A stretch of 64,000 nucleotides of DNA from an uncultured Bacteroidales bacterium. GTDB taxonomy: Bacteria > Bacteroidota > Bacteroidia > Bacteroidales > Paludibacteraceae. The stretch spans positions 1 to 64,000 of the forward strand of contig CAMNCW010000046.1 of the NCBI GenBank assembly GCA_946534715.1, given 5' to 3'. Both the position numbers and the translations under genes were made by a program. This document shows positions 36,403 through 46,275 of this stretch, in pieces. Under the pieces are notes generated by a model. The model made no database searches. It had not been told where the DNA came from and saw only the letters and a program-made list of their open reading frames with translations. How positions within the stretch are numbered: position 1 is the first letter of the stretch; each line of letters starts with the position of its first letter.

Positions 36403-38325
36403 TTATTTTACTTCCTCGAAGTCGACGTCCTCGGCTGTGGGCTGACCGTTGGAGCCACCGTTGTTGGTGTTGTCGGTCGGACCTGCTTGCGGGCCAGCTT
36501 GACCGGATTGCTGTGCTTGCTGTTGCGCAGCGTACATCTCAGCGGAGGCAGCTTGGAAAGCTGTCATGAGGGCGTTGTTGGCTGCTTCGCAGGCATCGGC
36601 GTCGCGTTTAGCGTACGCGTCTTTGAGGTCAGCGAGGGCTTTCTCAATCGGAGCCTTCTTGTCGGCAGGGATCTTGTCACCGAACTCAGCGAGTTGCTTC
36701 TCGGTCTGGAAGATCGTAGCGTCGGCTTTGTTGAGTTTGTCAGCCTGCTCTTTGGCTTTCTTATCGGCTTCAGCGTTGGCTTCTGCTTCGGCTTTCATAC
36801 GCTTGATCTCTTCGTCAGAGAGACCGGAGGATGCTTCGATACGGATCTTCTGCTCCTTACCGGTAGCTTTGTCCTTCGCGGTGACGTTCAAGATACCGTT
36901 CGCGTCGATATCGAAGGTTACTTCGATCTGCGGTTCGCCACGACGTGCCGGCATGATACCATCGAGGTGGAAGATACCGATCTGTTTGTTCTGAGCCGCC
37001 ATCGGACGCTCACCTTGGAGGACTTTGATCTCTACAGAAGGCTGGTTATCAACAGCGGTGGTGAAGGTCTCGGTCTTCTTGGTCGGGATAGTGGTGTTGG
37101 CTTCGATCATCTTGGTCATGACACCGCCCATGGTCTCGATACCGAGGCTCAGCGGGGTTACATCGAGCAGAAGGACATCCTTTACATCGCCAGTGAGGAC
37201 ACCACCTTGGATCGCTGCTCCGACTGCTACTACCTCATCAGGGTTAACGCCCTTAGACGGAGCTTTGCCGAAGAACTTCTGTACGGCATCCTGGATAGCC
37301 GGGATACGAGTCGAACCACCAACCAAGATGATTTCGTCGATATCAGAGGTCTTCAATCCGGCATGCTCGAGGGCCGTGCGGCACGGAGCGATGGTACGCT
37401 GGATCAGGTCGTCGATAAGTTGCTCAAATTTAGCACGAGTCAGGGTCTTAACGAGGTGAGCAGGCACACCGTTTACCGGCATGATATACGGCAGGTTGAT
37501 TTCCGTAGAGGTAGAGGACGAAAGCTCGATTTTTGCTTTCTCGGCAGCCTCTTTCAGACGCTGCATAGCCATCGGGTCTTTGGACAGGTCCGCTCCACCG
37601 TTCTCGTTCTTGAACTCCTGAACGAGCCAGTCGATGATACGATGATCGAAATCGTCACCACCAAGGTGTGTATCACCATCGGTTGCTTTTACCTCGAAGA
37701 CACCGTCACCGAGCTCGAGCACGGATACATCGTGTGTACCACCACCGCAGTCGAAGACTACGATCTTCATGTCCTTGTTGGACTTGTCAAGACCGTAAGC
37801 CAAGGCAGCTGCAGTCGGCTCGTTGACAATACGGCGAACGTTCAGACCAGCGATCTCACCGGCTTCCTTCGTAGCCTGACGCTGCGAGTCGTTGAAGTAT
37901 GCCGGCACTGTGATGACAGCTTCAGTAACCTCTTGTCCGAGGTAGTCCTCAGCGGTTTTCTTCATCTTCTGAAGGATGATCGCCGAGATCTCCTGCGGGG
38001 TGTAGAGACGTCCGTCGATGTCCACACGCGGGGTGTTGTTATCACCTTTTACTACCTTATAAGGAACACGCGCGATCTCAGATTGCAGACGATCATAGGT
38101 TTCGCCCATGAAACGTTTGATAGAATAGATAGTTTTGGTCGGGTTTGTGATTGCTTGACGTTTAGCAGGGTCACCCACTTTACGCTCACCGCCATCGATG
38201 AATCCAACTACAGAAGGGGTTGTACGCTTACCTTCAGCGTTAGCGATTACGATAGGTTCATTACCCTCCATTACGGCTACACATGAGTTTGTAGTACCGA
38301 GGTCAATTCCAATAATTTTAGACAT
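36403..38325 (-). CDS. dnaK: Molecular chaperone DnaK (Hsp70)
   Basis: 640 residues. ATPase domain begins [20 protein letters not shown]; further motifs [36 protein letters not shown] (one Cys in place of the usual Leu/Phe next to the GGG) and [12 protein letters not shown]. Substrate domain has [11 protein letters not shown]; the tail is Gln/Gly/Asn-rich and ends EDVDFEEVK, the EEVK-type end. Single gene; no dnaJ or grpE next to it, and neither a TAnnTTTG promoter nor a CIRCE-type repeat was seen upstream. Confidence 0.97.
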   Translation of the reverse strand: MSKIIGIDLGTTNSCVAVMEGNEPIVIANAEGKRTTPSVVGFIDGGERKVGDPAKRQAITNPTKTIYSIKRFMGETYDRLQSEIARVPYKVVKGDNNTPRVDIDGRLYTPQEISAIILQKMKKTAEDYLGQEVTEAVITVPAYFNDSQRQATKEAGEIAGLNVRRIVNEPTAAALAYGLDKSNKDMKIVVFDCGGGTHDVSVLELGDGVFEVKATDGDTHLGGDDFDHRIIDWLVQEFKNENGGADLSKDPMAMQRLKEAAEKAKIELSSSTSTEINLPYIMPVNGVPAHLVKTLTRAKFEQLIDDLIQRTIAPCRTALEHAGLKTSDIDEIILVGGSTRIPAIQDAVQKFFGKAPSKGVNPDEVVAVGAAIQGGVLTGDVKDVLLLDVTPLSLGIETMGGVMTKMIEANTTIPTKKTETFTTAVDNQPSVEIKVLQGERPMAAQNKQIGIFHLDGIMPARRGEPQIEVTFDIDANGILNVTAKDKATGKEQKIRIEASSGLSDEEIKRMKAEAEANAEADKKAKEQADKLNKADATIFQTEKQLAEFGDKIPADKKAPIEKALADLKDAYAKRDADACEAANNALMTAFQAASAEMYAAQQQAQQSGQAGPQAGPTDNTNNGGSNGQPTAEDVDFEEVK

Positions 38326-38467
38326 AGTATTTTTCCTTTCTTTAATTAATTTTCGATTTATAGTTTACCAGTCTACTAGTTTTCTAGAGGACTAGTCACC
38401 CAAATAATGACAAAAGGCGTGCCAAAGGGGATTTGGCAGAAAAAGGCTGACAAAATGGCAGGAGGAC

Positions 38468-38495
38468 AAAAAAAATCCGCCAAACTTGGCGGATT
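38468..38495 (-). terminator. Terminator after era
   Basis: Minus strand AATCCGCC-AAGTTT-GGCGGATT followed by TTTTTTGTCC. A related perfect palindrome ATCCGCCAAGATTGGCGGAT lies at 38508-38527 between it and the era stop; a near copy of that (ATCAGCCAAGATTGGCTGAT) is found beside rny at 52787-52806. Confidence 0.85.
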
Positions 38496-38547
38496 GAGAG
38501 GGAGGAGATCCGCCAAGATTGGCGGATAGATAAAGGCGGATTGTTTA

Positions 38548-39465
38548 TCAGAAGAGGTCATAGCCGTAGTGCTTGAGGCGGTTGGTATTGGAACGCCAGT
38601 CCTTGTCCACTTTGACGAATAGTTGGAGGAAGACCTGCTTTTGAAAGAATTCCTCGATGTCCTTGCGGGCTTGCGAGCCAACGCGTTTGAGGGCAGAACC
38701 GGCTTTGCCGATGATGATGCCTTTTTGGGAATCGCGTTCGCAGTAGATGACTGCGACAATGCGGATGAGTTTGTCTTCTTCCTTGAAAGACTCGACTTCT
38801 ACTTCTACGGAGTACGGGATCTCCTTGTCGTAGTTCTGGAGGATCTTCTCGCGTATGATTTCGTTGACAAAGAAGCGTGCGGGCTTGTCGGTCAGCTGGT
38901 CTTTGGGGAAGAAAGGTGGTCCGACAGGCAGTGCATCTTTGATGGCATCGCAGAGTTGCGAAATACCGAAACGTTCTTGCGCCGAGATGGGGAAGATGGC
39001 AGCTTCGGGGAGTTGCGTGTGCCAGAAGGAGACGAGCGATTCAAGGGTTTCCTGGGTCGTGAGGTCTATTTTATTTATAATAAGGAACACACGCGTGCCC
39101 GCGGAAGACATCTTTTTCACCTTCTCGAAGAAGTCGGGATTACGGTCGATGGTGTCTTGCGGTTCGGTGACATACAAGAGGACGTCCGCGTCCACGAGGG
39201 CAGAACGGGAGAACTCAAGCATCTGACGCTGGAGTTGGTAGTTCGGCGAGAGGACACCCGGCGTATCGGAATAGACCATTTGGAAATCCTCTCCGTTGAC
39301 GATACCCATGATACGATGGCGGGTGGTTTGCGCCTTCGACGTGATGATCGAAAGACGCTCCCCCACCAACGCATTCATGAGTGTCGATTTGCCGACGTTG
39401 GGGTTTCCAACGATATTCACAAAGCCACTGCGATGCACAATTTTATCATTTTCGCATTTACTCAT
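38548..39465 (-). CDS. era: GTPase Era
   Basis: 305 residues. Ribosome-assembly GTPase acting on 16S rRNA. G1 GNPNVGKST (20-28), G3 DTPGV, G4 NKID, G5 SAQ; the C-terminal KH domain has GIIIGKAGSALKRVGSQARKDIE (two adjacent motifs), ending in the typical LKHYGYD. It lies 8 bp after the M16 peptidase gene. Confidence 0.96.
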   Translation of the reverse strand: MSKCENDKIVHRSGFVNIVGNPNVGKSTLMNALVGERLSIITSKAQTTRHRIMGIVNGEDFQMVYSDTPGVLSPNYQLQRQMLEFSRSALVDADVLLYVTEPQDTIDRNPDFFEKVKKMSSAGTRVFLIINKIDLTTQETLESLVSFWHTQLPEAAIFPISAQERFGISQLCDAIKDALPVGPPFFPKDQLTDKPARFFVNEIIREKILQNYDKEIPYSVEVEVESFKEEDKLIRIVAVIYCERDSQKGIIIGKAGSALKRVGSQARKDIEEFFQKQVFLQLFVKVDKDWRSNTNRLKHYGYDLF

Positions 39466-39473
39466 TTTCTCAA

Positions 39474-42383
39474 TTACATGACAGCATCATAGAGTTCATC
39501 TACCGAGTTGAAGAGCTTAGCCGGCGAGAGTTTGGTTACTTTGCAACCCATCTTCTTCTCGATAGCCTTGGTGTCGATCTTCTTGGGGTCACCCATGAGG
39601 ATGATGGTCACCGCTTTTCCTTTGATGTTATCCTCGTAGAATTTCTCGATGTCATTGAAGGTGAGCGCATCAATCTTCGCAGCATTGACTTTAGCCGGGT
39701 CATCGTTATAACCGAGGCGTTTCCAGTACTCGAAGGTAGAAGCTTTCGCACGCATAGACGGTTTAGCCGTCTGTGCAGCCTGTTTGAGGGCGGCTTTAAG
39801 GGCTACTAACTGGGTTGAGTCTTGCGGCATATCATTGAGGATATCCATGTAGACGGAAATAGCATCATTGACCTTATCCGACTGAGTACCCACATAACCA
39901 ATGAAGTAGCAGTCCTTGCCCGGCAGTTCCGGCGTAGCATCAACACCGTAAGCCGAGTATGCCATAGAGCGTTTTACGCGGATCTCATTCATGATGATAC
40001 CCGTGAAGCCGCCCGACATGTACTGGTTGAAGGCATCCGATTGTACATCGGAAGCGATGTCATATGGACGTCCGTTGATGTAGAAATAGAGGTCCGCCTG
40101 CTGTACGTTGCTATTCGGCAAGAAGAGCACGGTGGGTTTGTCGTATTTCTGACGATCCTGAACGAACGGCGATTTGGAAGGTTGCATACCTTCAGTCAAG
40201 GGCAGTTCGGGCACAAGTTTTTCCTGAGAGAGCGTACCGCAGTAGAAGACATCCAGCGCATATGTACGCGCTTGCGCTACGAGGGATTGCACTTTCGGCA
40301 GACCGAGTTGCCAGATATCCACGAACGGCACTTCGTCCAGATAAGCCGATTTCTTACCGTACATAGCATACTGCATGAGCGCAGATTTCTGAACGGCCGT
40401 ACGTTTTTGACGGCTGAGACGGCTGAAGAACTCGCCACCCTTGATAGCATCCAACTGTTTCTGCTCCAAGTACGGCATGAGGAGTTGGCGGTTCACCAAG
40501 TTCATGATCTTATTCATGTTTCCATCCTCACCGGAGATGGAGATATAGAAGTACGAATCATTACAGCCGTACGAAACGGAAGCACCGAGTTGCGCCATTT
40601 GCTGTTTGAAGTCTTTACCTTCGGTAGCCGGGCTACCCATGATACCGGCGTTGTTCATCAAGGCAGCTACGTACGGTAGAAGCGGCATTTCGTGCTCACC
40701 AATACCATAACGGAGGGTCAGGGTGAAGATGTCATTCTTCGTATTCGGCGTGTAGTGGAGGGTTACGTTCTCACCCAGCGACGACAATTTTACGTCATTG
40801 AAATTGTTGAAGGTCTGTTTGAGTTCTCCCTTCGGCAGTTTCTGGAAAGCCTCCGCATAAGCCGTCTTAGCATCCTTCACCGGATCAAGCGGTTTGATAT
40901 TCGGCTTCGGCAGTGTATTCGCCTTCGGGGTCTTGGTATCCTCATCGAAGGAGACGGTCATGTGATCCGCATCGAAGTATTTCTTAGCCACACGCGCGAT
41001 CTCCTCTTTGGTGAGCGCCTGAATTTTAGCGTTCGTTGTGAAGATATCATCAATCGGTTTTGCATAGGTAAAGGCATCCACAAGGACGTTCATCTTCGAA
41101 TTCGGAGACTCGTTGAACGCCTTGTACGATTGCGCGTACATGTGCTTCACGTTGGCGATGAGTTCATCGGAGATCTCGCCGCGTTTGATCTTGTCGATCT
41201 CTTTCATGACGATTGCTTCGGTTTGTTTATCCGACTCAAACATCTGCTGGTTCGCATCATAGTACGGCACAGCCATGACGAGAATACGTCCGTCGTTACG
41301 ACGTGCATCAAGGAAAGCGTATGCCGAGCTGACATCACCCTTGGTGTTCACTTGGTCGAGCAAACCGACCTGACCATTATAAAGGAGGTTGCATACAAAC
41401 TCCAAAACATCCTGATCAGGGTCACCCTCTTTGACACCTTGGTAAACCCATGCCACCTGCGGATTGTAACCGAGGTTATAGTGCTTCTTGCCGGTCAGTT
41501 TGACAGCCGGGTACTCAGGACGTGCCGGAAGGTCTTTAGGCTCCAGACGGCCGAAGGTCTCTGCGATCATCGGTTTGGTAGATTCGGTGTCGAAGTCACC
41601 AACGATCACGAGCGCCATGTTGTTAGGCACATACCAGGTGTTGTAGAACTCGATGAGTTTGGAGAGACGCGGGTTCTTGAGGTGCTCGGGGAGACCGATG
41701 ACATCACGCTCGTACGGCGAACCTTTGTAGATATCCTCCATGAGTTGTTTTTGCGCCTGTGAAGAGGGGTTGTTGGCGTACATGTTGTACTCCTCGAAGA
41801 CGTTCTCCAACTCCGCTTGGAAGGTACGGAAGACCGGGTTGATGAGACGATCGGAGAAGATCGTCAGCCAGCGGTACATCTCTGCAGCCGGGAAGGAGTT
41901 GTGGTACGCCGTGAGGTCGTAAGAGGTGTACGCATTCACACCTTCTGCACCGATGAGGTCGAGCATGTTGAAGAAATCTTCGGTAGAAGAGATCTTTGCC
42001 TCACGCATGGAGCACTCATTGATCTGTGTAGCGAGTTGCTCACGGATTTTCGGGTCTTTTGCATCGCTGTACTGGTCGTACAAAGCGATGATGGAGTCAT
42101 AAATCGGTTTCTCAGCTTCCCAGTTGATCGCACCGATACGTTGCGTACCTTTGAAAAGCATGTGCTCAAGGTAGTGTGCCAGACCGGTGTATTCCGCCGG
42201 TTCATCCACAGCACCTGCGCGAACGACCACATAACCGGTGACATCCGGCTGATCATGGTCTTCCCACAGAAGCACAGTGAGTCCGTTTTCCAACTTGTAC
42301 TCTGTCAGGCCCTCACGGGACTGAGCGGAGAGAAATGCGGTGCCGCAAATGAGCAGCAGAGCGCTAAGTAAATACTTTCTCAT
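39474..42383 (-). CDS. M16 family zinc peptidase, two-domain
   Basis: 969 residues with a signal peptide (end near SAQS, 20). The inverzincin HxxEH motif is His70, Glu73, His74 in GLAHYLEHMLFKGT; the downstream glutamate lies near ENVFEEYNMY. A second M16 unit (about 530-960) lacks HxxEH, as usual for the inactive half that closes the chamber. Family members clear peptides in the periplasm; the exact substrate is unknown. It precedes era in the same orientation. Long open frames on the other strand are composition shadows. Confidence 0.92.
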   Translation of the reverse strand: MRKYLLSALLLICGTAFLSAQSREGLTEYKLENGLTVLLWEDHDQPDVTGYVVVRAGAVDEPAEYTGLAHYLEHMLFKGTQRIGAINWEAEKPIYDSIIALYDQYSDAKDPKIREQLATQINECSMREAKISSTEDFFNMLDLIGAEGVNAYTSYDLTAYHNSFPAAEMYRWLTIFSDRLINPVFRTFQAELENVFEEYNMYANNPSSQAQKQLMEDIYKGSPYERDVIGLPEHLKNPRLSKLIEFYNTWYVPNNMALVIVGDFDTESTKPMIAETFGRLEPKDLPARPEYPAVKLTGKKHYNLGYNPQVAWVYQGVKEGDPDQDVLEFVCNLLYNGQVGLLDQVNTKGDVSSAYAFLDARRNDGRILVMAVPYYDANQQMFESDKQTEAIVMKEIDKIKRGEISDELIANVKHMYAQSYKAFNESPNSKMNVLVDAFTYAKPIDDIFTTNAKIQALTKEEIARVAKKYFDADHMTVSFDEDTKTPKANTLPKPNIKPLDPVKDAKTAYAEAFQKLPKGELKQTFNNFNDVKLSSLGENVTLHYTPNTKNDIFTLTLRYGIGEHEMPLLPYVAALMNNAGIMGSPATEGKDFKQQMAQLGASVSYGCNDSYFYISISGEDGNMNKIMNLVNRQLLMPYLEQKQLDAIKGGEFFSRLSRQKRTAVQKSALMQYAMYGKKSAYLDEVPFVDIWQLGLPKVQSLVAQARTYALDVFYCGTLSQEKLVPELPLTEGMQPSKSPFVQDRQKYDKPTVLFLPNSNVQQADLYFYINGRPYDIASDVQSDAFNQYMSGGFTGIIMNEIRVKRSMAYSAYGVDATPELPGKDCYFIGYVGTQSDKVNDAISVYMDILNDMPQDSTQLVALKAALKQAAQTAKPSMRAKASTFEYWKRLGYNDDPAKVNAAKIDALTFNDIEKFYEDNIKGKAVTIILMGDPKKIDTKAIEKKMGCKVTKLSPAKLFNSVDELYDAVM

Positions 42384-42413
42384 TGTTTTGATTATTAATT
42401 GTTAATTTTTTTT

Positions 42414-42450
42414 CGAGATCACGAGGTCACGAGGTCACGAGATTACGAGG
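42414..42450. repeat. 8-bp array (CGAGATCA/CGAGGTCA units)
   Basis: Four to five tandem octamers between the tdh stop and the M16 start. A second array of the same unit lies before kbl (44764-44800) and an inverted one before queE (61971-61999). Confidence 0.8.
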
Positions 42451-42453
42451 TTT

Positions 42454-43479
42454 TTACCATTCGAGGAGGACTTTGCCGCATTGCCCGGAGACCATGACGT
42501 CGAAGCCTTTCTGAAAATCTTCGAATTGAAAGCGGTGTGTGATCACCGGCGAGAGGTCAAGTCCTCCGAGGAGCATCTGCTCCATTTGGTACCAAGTCTC
42601 CCACATGCGTCGTCCGGTGATTCCTTTGATGGTCAGGGCATTGAAGATGACATCCGACCAGTTGACCTGCGTGTCCGAAGGCAGGATGCCCAATTGGGCG
42701 ATGTTGGCACCTTTGTACATATGCTCGATCATCTCGTTGAAGGCCGCGGGTGCTCCTGACATCTCCAAGCCGACATCAAAGCCCTTGATACCGAGTTGGT
42801 TCATTGCGTCTTGTACCGTTTCGCCTTTAGAGCCATCGACAGTGAGGGTTGCACCCATTTTCTTAGCTATCTCCAGACGAAGCGGGTTGATATCGGTGAC
42901 AACAATGTTCTTCGCTCCGGCGTAGCGGCATATACCTGCCGCCATCGTTCCGATAAGTCCTGCGCCTGTGATAAGGACATCTTCTCCGAGCAACGGGAAA
43001 GCGAGGGCTGTATGGGTTGCGTTGCCGAAGGGATCCATGATGGCAGCGAAGTCATCGGGTATCTCCGGGCGCAGTTTGACGACATTCGATTCGGGTATTG
43101 TGACGTACTCCGCAAAGCAGCCGTCTTTACCCATGATACCGACGGAGATAGTGTTCTCGCAGACGTGTCCCATACCCCGACGGCAGTTACGGCAATGTCC
43201 GCAGACGATGTGTCCTTCGGCAGTGACGCGTTCACCGACTTGGAAATTACGAACACCGGCTCCCACTTCCGCTACAACGCCGACGAACTCATGTCCCATC
43301 GTATAAGGCGGTTTGCAATGCGCTTGTGACCACGCGTCCCATTTATACATATGGAGGTCGGTACCGCAGATAGCGGCTTTGGTGACCTTGATGAGGACAT
43401 CGTTCACTCCCACTTCGGGCATCGGCACTTCTTCCATCCAGATACCGGGCGCGGCGTATTTTTTGACTAATGCACGCAT
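42454..43479 (-). CDS. tdh: L-threonine 3-dehydrogenase
   Basis: 341 residues. Zinc medium-chain dehydrogenase that oxidises threonine to 2-amino-3-ketobutyrate. Catalytic zinc region AAICGTDLHMYKWD and TMGHEFVGVV; structural zinc CGHCRNCRRGMGHVC; NAD-binding GAGLIGTMAAG. Forms the threonine-to-glycine pathway with Kbl, encoded 36 bp upstream. Confidence 0.95.
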   Translation of the reverse strand: MRALVKKYAAPGIWMEEVPMPEVGVNDVLIKVTKAAICGTDLHMYKWDAWSQAHCKPPYTMGHEFVGVVAEVGAGVRNFQVGERVTAEGHIVCGHCRNCRRGMGHVCENTISVGIMGKDGCFAEYVTIPESNVVKLRPEIPDDFAAIMDPFGNATHTALAFPLLGEDVLITGAGLIGTMAAGICRYAGAKNIVVTDINPLRLEIAKKMGATLTVDGSKGETVQDAMNQLGIKGFDVGLEMSGAPAAFNEMIEHMYKGANIAQLGILPSDTQVNWSDVIFNALTIKGITGRRMWETWYQMEQMLLGGLDLSPVITHRFQFEDFQKGFDVMVSGQCGKVLLEW

Positions 43480-43484
43480 TAGGT

Positions 43485-43517
43485 TAAACTGTTAAATTGT
43501 TAAACTGTTAAATTGTT
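43485..43517. repeat. 8-bp array (TAAACTGT/TAAATTGT units)
   Basis: Four alternating octamers fill the kbl-tdh gap. The reverse complement of this unit forms the array at 62690-62725 after queE. Confidence 0.8.
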
Positions 43518-44748
43518 ATTTCAATACACCAAGAATCGTGCCAATTTTGGTGAAGGCGGCGATACATTTATCTAATTGTTCGCGTGTGTGCGCAGCAGAA
43601 ACCTGTACACGTATGCGCGCCTGACCTTTCGGAACAACCGGATAGTAGAAGCCTGTGACGTAGATGCCTTCTTTCTGGAGAGCCGCCGCGAACTCCTGCG
43701 AGAGACGCGCATCGTAGAGCATGACTGCACAGATAGCCGACTGCGTCGGTTTGATATCGAAGCCTGCGGCACGCATTTTCTCCACGAAGTACGCGGTGTT
43801 CTCGTGCAGACGGTCTTGCAGTTCGTTGGAACGCGTGAGGATCTCGAAGGTCTTGATACCCGCCGCAGCAATCATCGGCGGAATGGAGTTCGAGAAGAGA
43901 TACGGACGGCTACGCTGACGCAGGAGGTCGATGATCTCTTTCTTACCGGTAGTGAAACCGCCGACCGAACCGCCGAAAGCCTTACCAAGCGTGCCGGTAA
44001 TAATCTCTATCTTACCGCGCATGTTATAGAGCTCGGTCACACCATGACCGGTTTTGCCGACAACTCCGGCGGAGTGCGACTCATCCACCATGACGAGGGC
44101 GTTGTATTTCTGCGCAAGCTCGTAGATCTTATCCAACGGACAGACATTACCGTCCATGGAAAAGACACCATCGGTAGCGATGATACGGAAGCGCTGAGCT
44201 TGCGCTTTCTTGAGTTGCTCCTCGAGATCCGCCATGTCACCGTTGGCATAACGGTAACGCACCGCCTTGCAAAGACGCACACCGTCAATGATAGACGCAT
44301 GGTTGAGCGCATCAGAGATGATGGCATCTTCTTCCGTCAGCAGCGGTTCAAAAAGTCCTCCGTTCGCATCAAAACAAGCGGCATAAAGGATCGTGTCTTC
44401 CGTTCCGAAGAAATCAGAAATGACGCGCTCGAGTTCCTTGTGGGTATCCTGCGTACCGCAGATAAAACGCACCGAAGCCATACCGTAACCGCGCGCATCC
44501 ATACGGGCTTTCGCAGCCTCGATAAGCTCTTTGTTATCAGCGAGTCCGAGGTAGTTGTTCGCGCAGAAGTTGATCACGGGCAACTCGGAAACCCCACCCT
44601 GCCCCTCCCCACAAGGGGAGGGAGAAGAGGTGGCAACTTTGATGTCACTGGACTGCGGAGTGATGATCACGCGCTCGTTCTTATAGAGGCCTGCTTCGCG
44701 AATCTCATTCAGCGTTTTTTGCAGGTGTTGTTGAAAATCTTGATACAT
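43516..44748 (-). CDS. kbl: Glycine C-acetyltransferase (2-amino-3-ketobutyrate CoA ligase) with in-frame repeat insert
   Basis: 410 residues from the ATG at 44748 (MYQDFQQHL); the frame is open to 44796 but only through an octamer array. PLP enzyme that splits 2-amino-3-ketobutyrate with CoA to glycine and acetyl-CoA. Motifs: VINFCANNYLGLAD, FDANGGLFEPL, MVDESHSAGVVG and the PLP lysine in GTLGKAFGGSVGG. Residues about 40-57 (TSSPSPCGEGQGGVSELP) are an insertion relative to the E. coli enzyme, which passes straight from DI-VA to HVINFCANNYLG; they are encoded by the palindromic element at 44591-44623. The insert sits before the conserved core, so activity is probably kept. Confidence 0.94.
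   Translation of the reverse strand: MYQDFQQHLQKTLNEIREAGLYKNERVIITPQSSDIKVATSSPSPCGEGQGGVSELPVINFCANNYLGLADNKELIEAAKARMDARGYGMASVRFICGTQDTHKELERVISDFFGTEDTILYAACFDANGGLFEPLLTEEDAIISDALNHASIIDGVRLCKAVRYRYANGDMADLEEQLKKAQAQRFRIIATDGVFSMDGNVCPLDKIYELAQKYNALVMVDESHSAGVVGKTGHGVTELYNMRGKIEIITGTLGKAFGGSVGGFTTGKKEIIDLLRQRSRPYLFSNSIPPMIAAAGIKTFEILTRSNELQDRLHENTAYFVEKMRAAGFDIKPTQSAICAVMLYDARLSQEFAAALQKEGIYVTGFYYPVVPKGQARIRVQVSAAHTREQLDKCIAAFTKIGTILGVLK
44591..44623. repeat. Palindromic GC element inside kbl
   Basis: ACCCCACCCTG then CCCCTCCCC-ACAA-GGGGAGGG. Read on the minus strand in the kbl frame it encodes SPSPCGEGQGGV without a stop and keeps the frame. Confidence 0.9.
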
Positions 44749-44763
44749 AGTTGTTATTTTTTT

Positions 44764-44800
44764 CGAGATCACGAGATCACGAGATTTCGAGATCACGAGG
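44764..44800. repeat. 8-bp array (CGAGATCA units) between gdhA and kbl
   Basis: CGAGATCA repeated with one CGAGATTT unit, same motif as at 42414. It lies directly upstream of the kbl start and creates an artificial N-terminal extension of the open frame. Confidence 0.85.
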
Positions 44801-44804
44801 GTTA

Positions 44805-46148
44805 TTAAATTATTCCTTGCTCCAACATCGCAGTGGCTACTTTCATAAAACCAGCGATGTTAGCGCCCTTGACGTAGTCGATCGTGCCATCGGGCTGCGT
44901 GCCATAACGGACACATTGCTCGTGGATTGATTCCATAATATGATGGAGACGCTCGTCCACTTCTTCGGCTTTCCAAGAGAGGTGCTCTGCGTTCTGTGTC
45001 ATTTCGAGACCGGAGGTTGCTACTCCACCTGCGTTGACCGCTTTGCCCGGAGCAAAGAGGACTCCGTTATGCTGGAAGAAATGGATTGCTCCCGGCTGAC
45101 AGCCCATGTTCGACACCTCGCAGCAACACCAGCAACCGTTTGCTTTCAGTTCCTTGGCATCGTCCTCAGAGAGCTCGTTCTGGAAAGCACACGGCAGAGC
45201 GATGTCGCACGGAATAGACCATGCTTTCTTGCCGGCTGTGAAAGCACAGAGAGACGGGAATTTATCCGCCATGTCTTGCACTTTATTGCGGTTCGAAGCA
45301 CGCATGACGAGCATGTAGTCGATCATTTCTTTGGTGATTCCGTCGGGTATAGCCACTACGCCGTCCGGACCGGAGATCGCCACCACTTTGGCACCGAGTT
45401 CAACCGCTTTCGTTGCAGCACCCCAAGCTACGTTTCCGAAACCGGAGAGCGCCACTTTCTTGCCTTTAATATCTTTGCCCGCGGTATGCAGGAGATGTTG
45501 CGTGAAATAGAGTGCGCCAAAGCCGGTAGCTTCCGGGCGAAGGATCGAACCGCCCCATGTCATACCTTTGCCGGTGAGGACACCAGTATGATATTCGCGC
45601 GCGAGCTTCTGGTACATGCCGTTGAGGAAACCGATCTCACGTCCGCCGACACCCACGTCACCTGCCGGGATATCCTGATCCGGACCGATGCAACGCCATA
45701 GTTCGAGCATGAATGCCTGACAGAAACGCATAATCTCCGCATCGGATTTGCCGACCGGATCAAAGTCCGAGCCACCTTTCGCGCCGCCCATAGGCAGGGT
45801 TGTCAGCGCGTTCTTGAAAGTCTGCTCGAAACCCAGGAACTTGAGCATTGAAGGTGTCACAGCTCTGTGGAAACGCAAACCGCCTTTGTACGGACCGATA
45901 GCTGAGTTGAACTGCACGCGGTAACCGAGGTTCGTCTGCACTTCGCCCTGATCATCAATCCACGTCACGCGGAACGTGAAGATACGGTCCGGCTCGACCA
46001 TACGCTCCACGATTTTCGCAGCCTCAAACTCGGGGTGTTGGTTGTACACCTCTTCAATCGATTCGAGTACTTCTTGTACTGCCTGCAGATACTCTGCTTC
46101 ACCCGGATGTTTCGCAGCCAACTGCTGCATAATGTTTTGTACTTTCAT
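44805..46148 (-). CDS. gdhA: NADP-dependent glutamate dehydrogenase
   Basis: 447 residues, the hexameric bacterial length. Makes glutamate from 2-oxoglutarate and ammonia. Motifs: GPYKGGLRFH, LPMGGAKGGSDFDP (catalytic lysine), DVGVGGREIGFLNG, and the coenzyme fold around SGFGNVAWGAA. Together with GlnN upstream in the window it gives both ammonia-assimilation steps. Has its own promoter 74 bp upstream. Confidence 0.97.
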   Translation of the reverse strand: MKVQNIMQQLAAKHPGEAEYLQAVQEVLESIEEVYNQHPEFEAAKIVERMVEPDRIFTFRVTWIDDQGEVQTNLGYRVQFNSAIGPYKGGLRFHRAVTPSMLKFLGFEQTFKNALTTLPMGGAKGGSDFDPVGKSDAEIMRFCQAFMLELWRCIGPDQDIPAGDVGVGGREIGFLNGMYQKLAREYHTGVLTGKGMTWGGSILRPEATGFGALYFTQHLLHTAGKDIKGKKVALSGFGNVAWGAATKAVELGAKVVAISGPDGVVAIPDGITKEMIDYMLVMRASNRNKVQDMADKFPSLCAFTAGKKAWSIPCDIALPCAFQNELSEDDAKELKANGCWCCCEVSNMGCQPGAIHFFQHNGVLFAPGKAVNAGGVATSGLEMTQNAEHLSWKAEEVDERLHHIMESIHEQCVRYGTQPDGTIDYVKGANIAGFMKVATAMLEQGII

Positions 46149-46221
46149 AATGTGTGTGTTTTAAATGGTATATTGTTATTAAAAAAATTTGTGTTTATTA
46201 GTATCTAATAAAAATCGGGTA

Positions 46222-46252
46222 CAAAGTTACTGCTTTTTTTTGAAATATGCAA
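46222..46252 (-). promoter_or_regulatory. Promoter of gdhA (and kbl-tdh)
   Basis: Minus strand TTGC (46252-46249) and TAACTTTG (46229-46222), 19-bp spacer. It lies in the 127-bp gap between gdhA and the outer-membrane protein gene. Confidence 0.87.
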
Positions 46253-46275
46253 ATATTTTAGCAATATTTTCAAAA

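Noticed and set aside
36168..36569. Plus-strand frame of about 133 codons through repeat copy B into dnaK
   Set aside because: Begins in the repeat and runs antisense into dnaK; resemblance to the frame in copy A is due to the shared DNA repeat.
36487..38286. Long open frame (about 600 codons) on the plus strand opposite dnaK
   Set aside because: It mirrors the dnaK codons; frames antisense to dnaK are a known annotation artefact caused by its codon bias. No family resemblance.
44749..44796. Extended N-terminus of Kbl
   Set aside because: Encoded only by the CGAGATCA array; family start fits the ATG at 44748.
43576..44808. Open frame of about 410 codons opposite kbl, and similar frames opposite glmS, rny, prfB, S41 peptidase and M16 peptidase
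   Set aside because: All lie fully antisense to well-supported genes and show Arg/His/Val-rich shadow composition.
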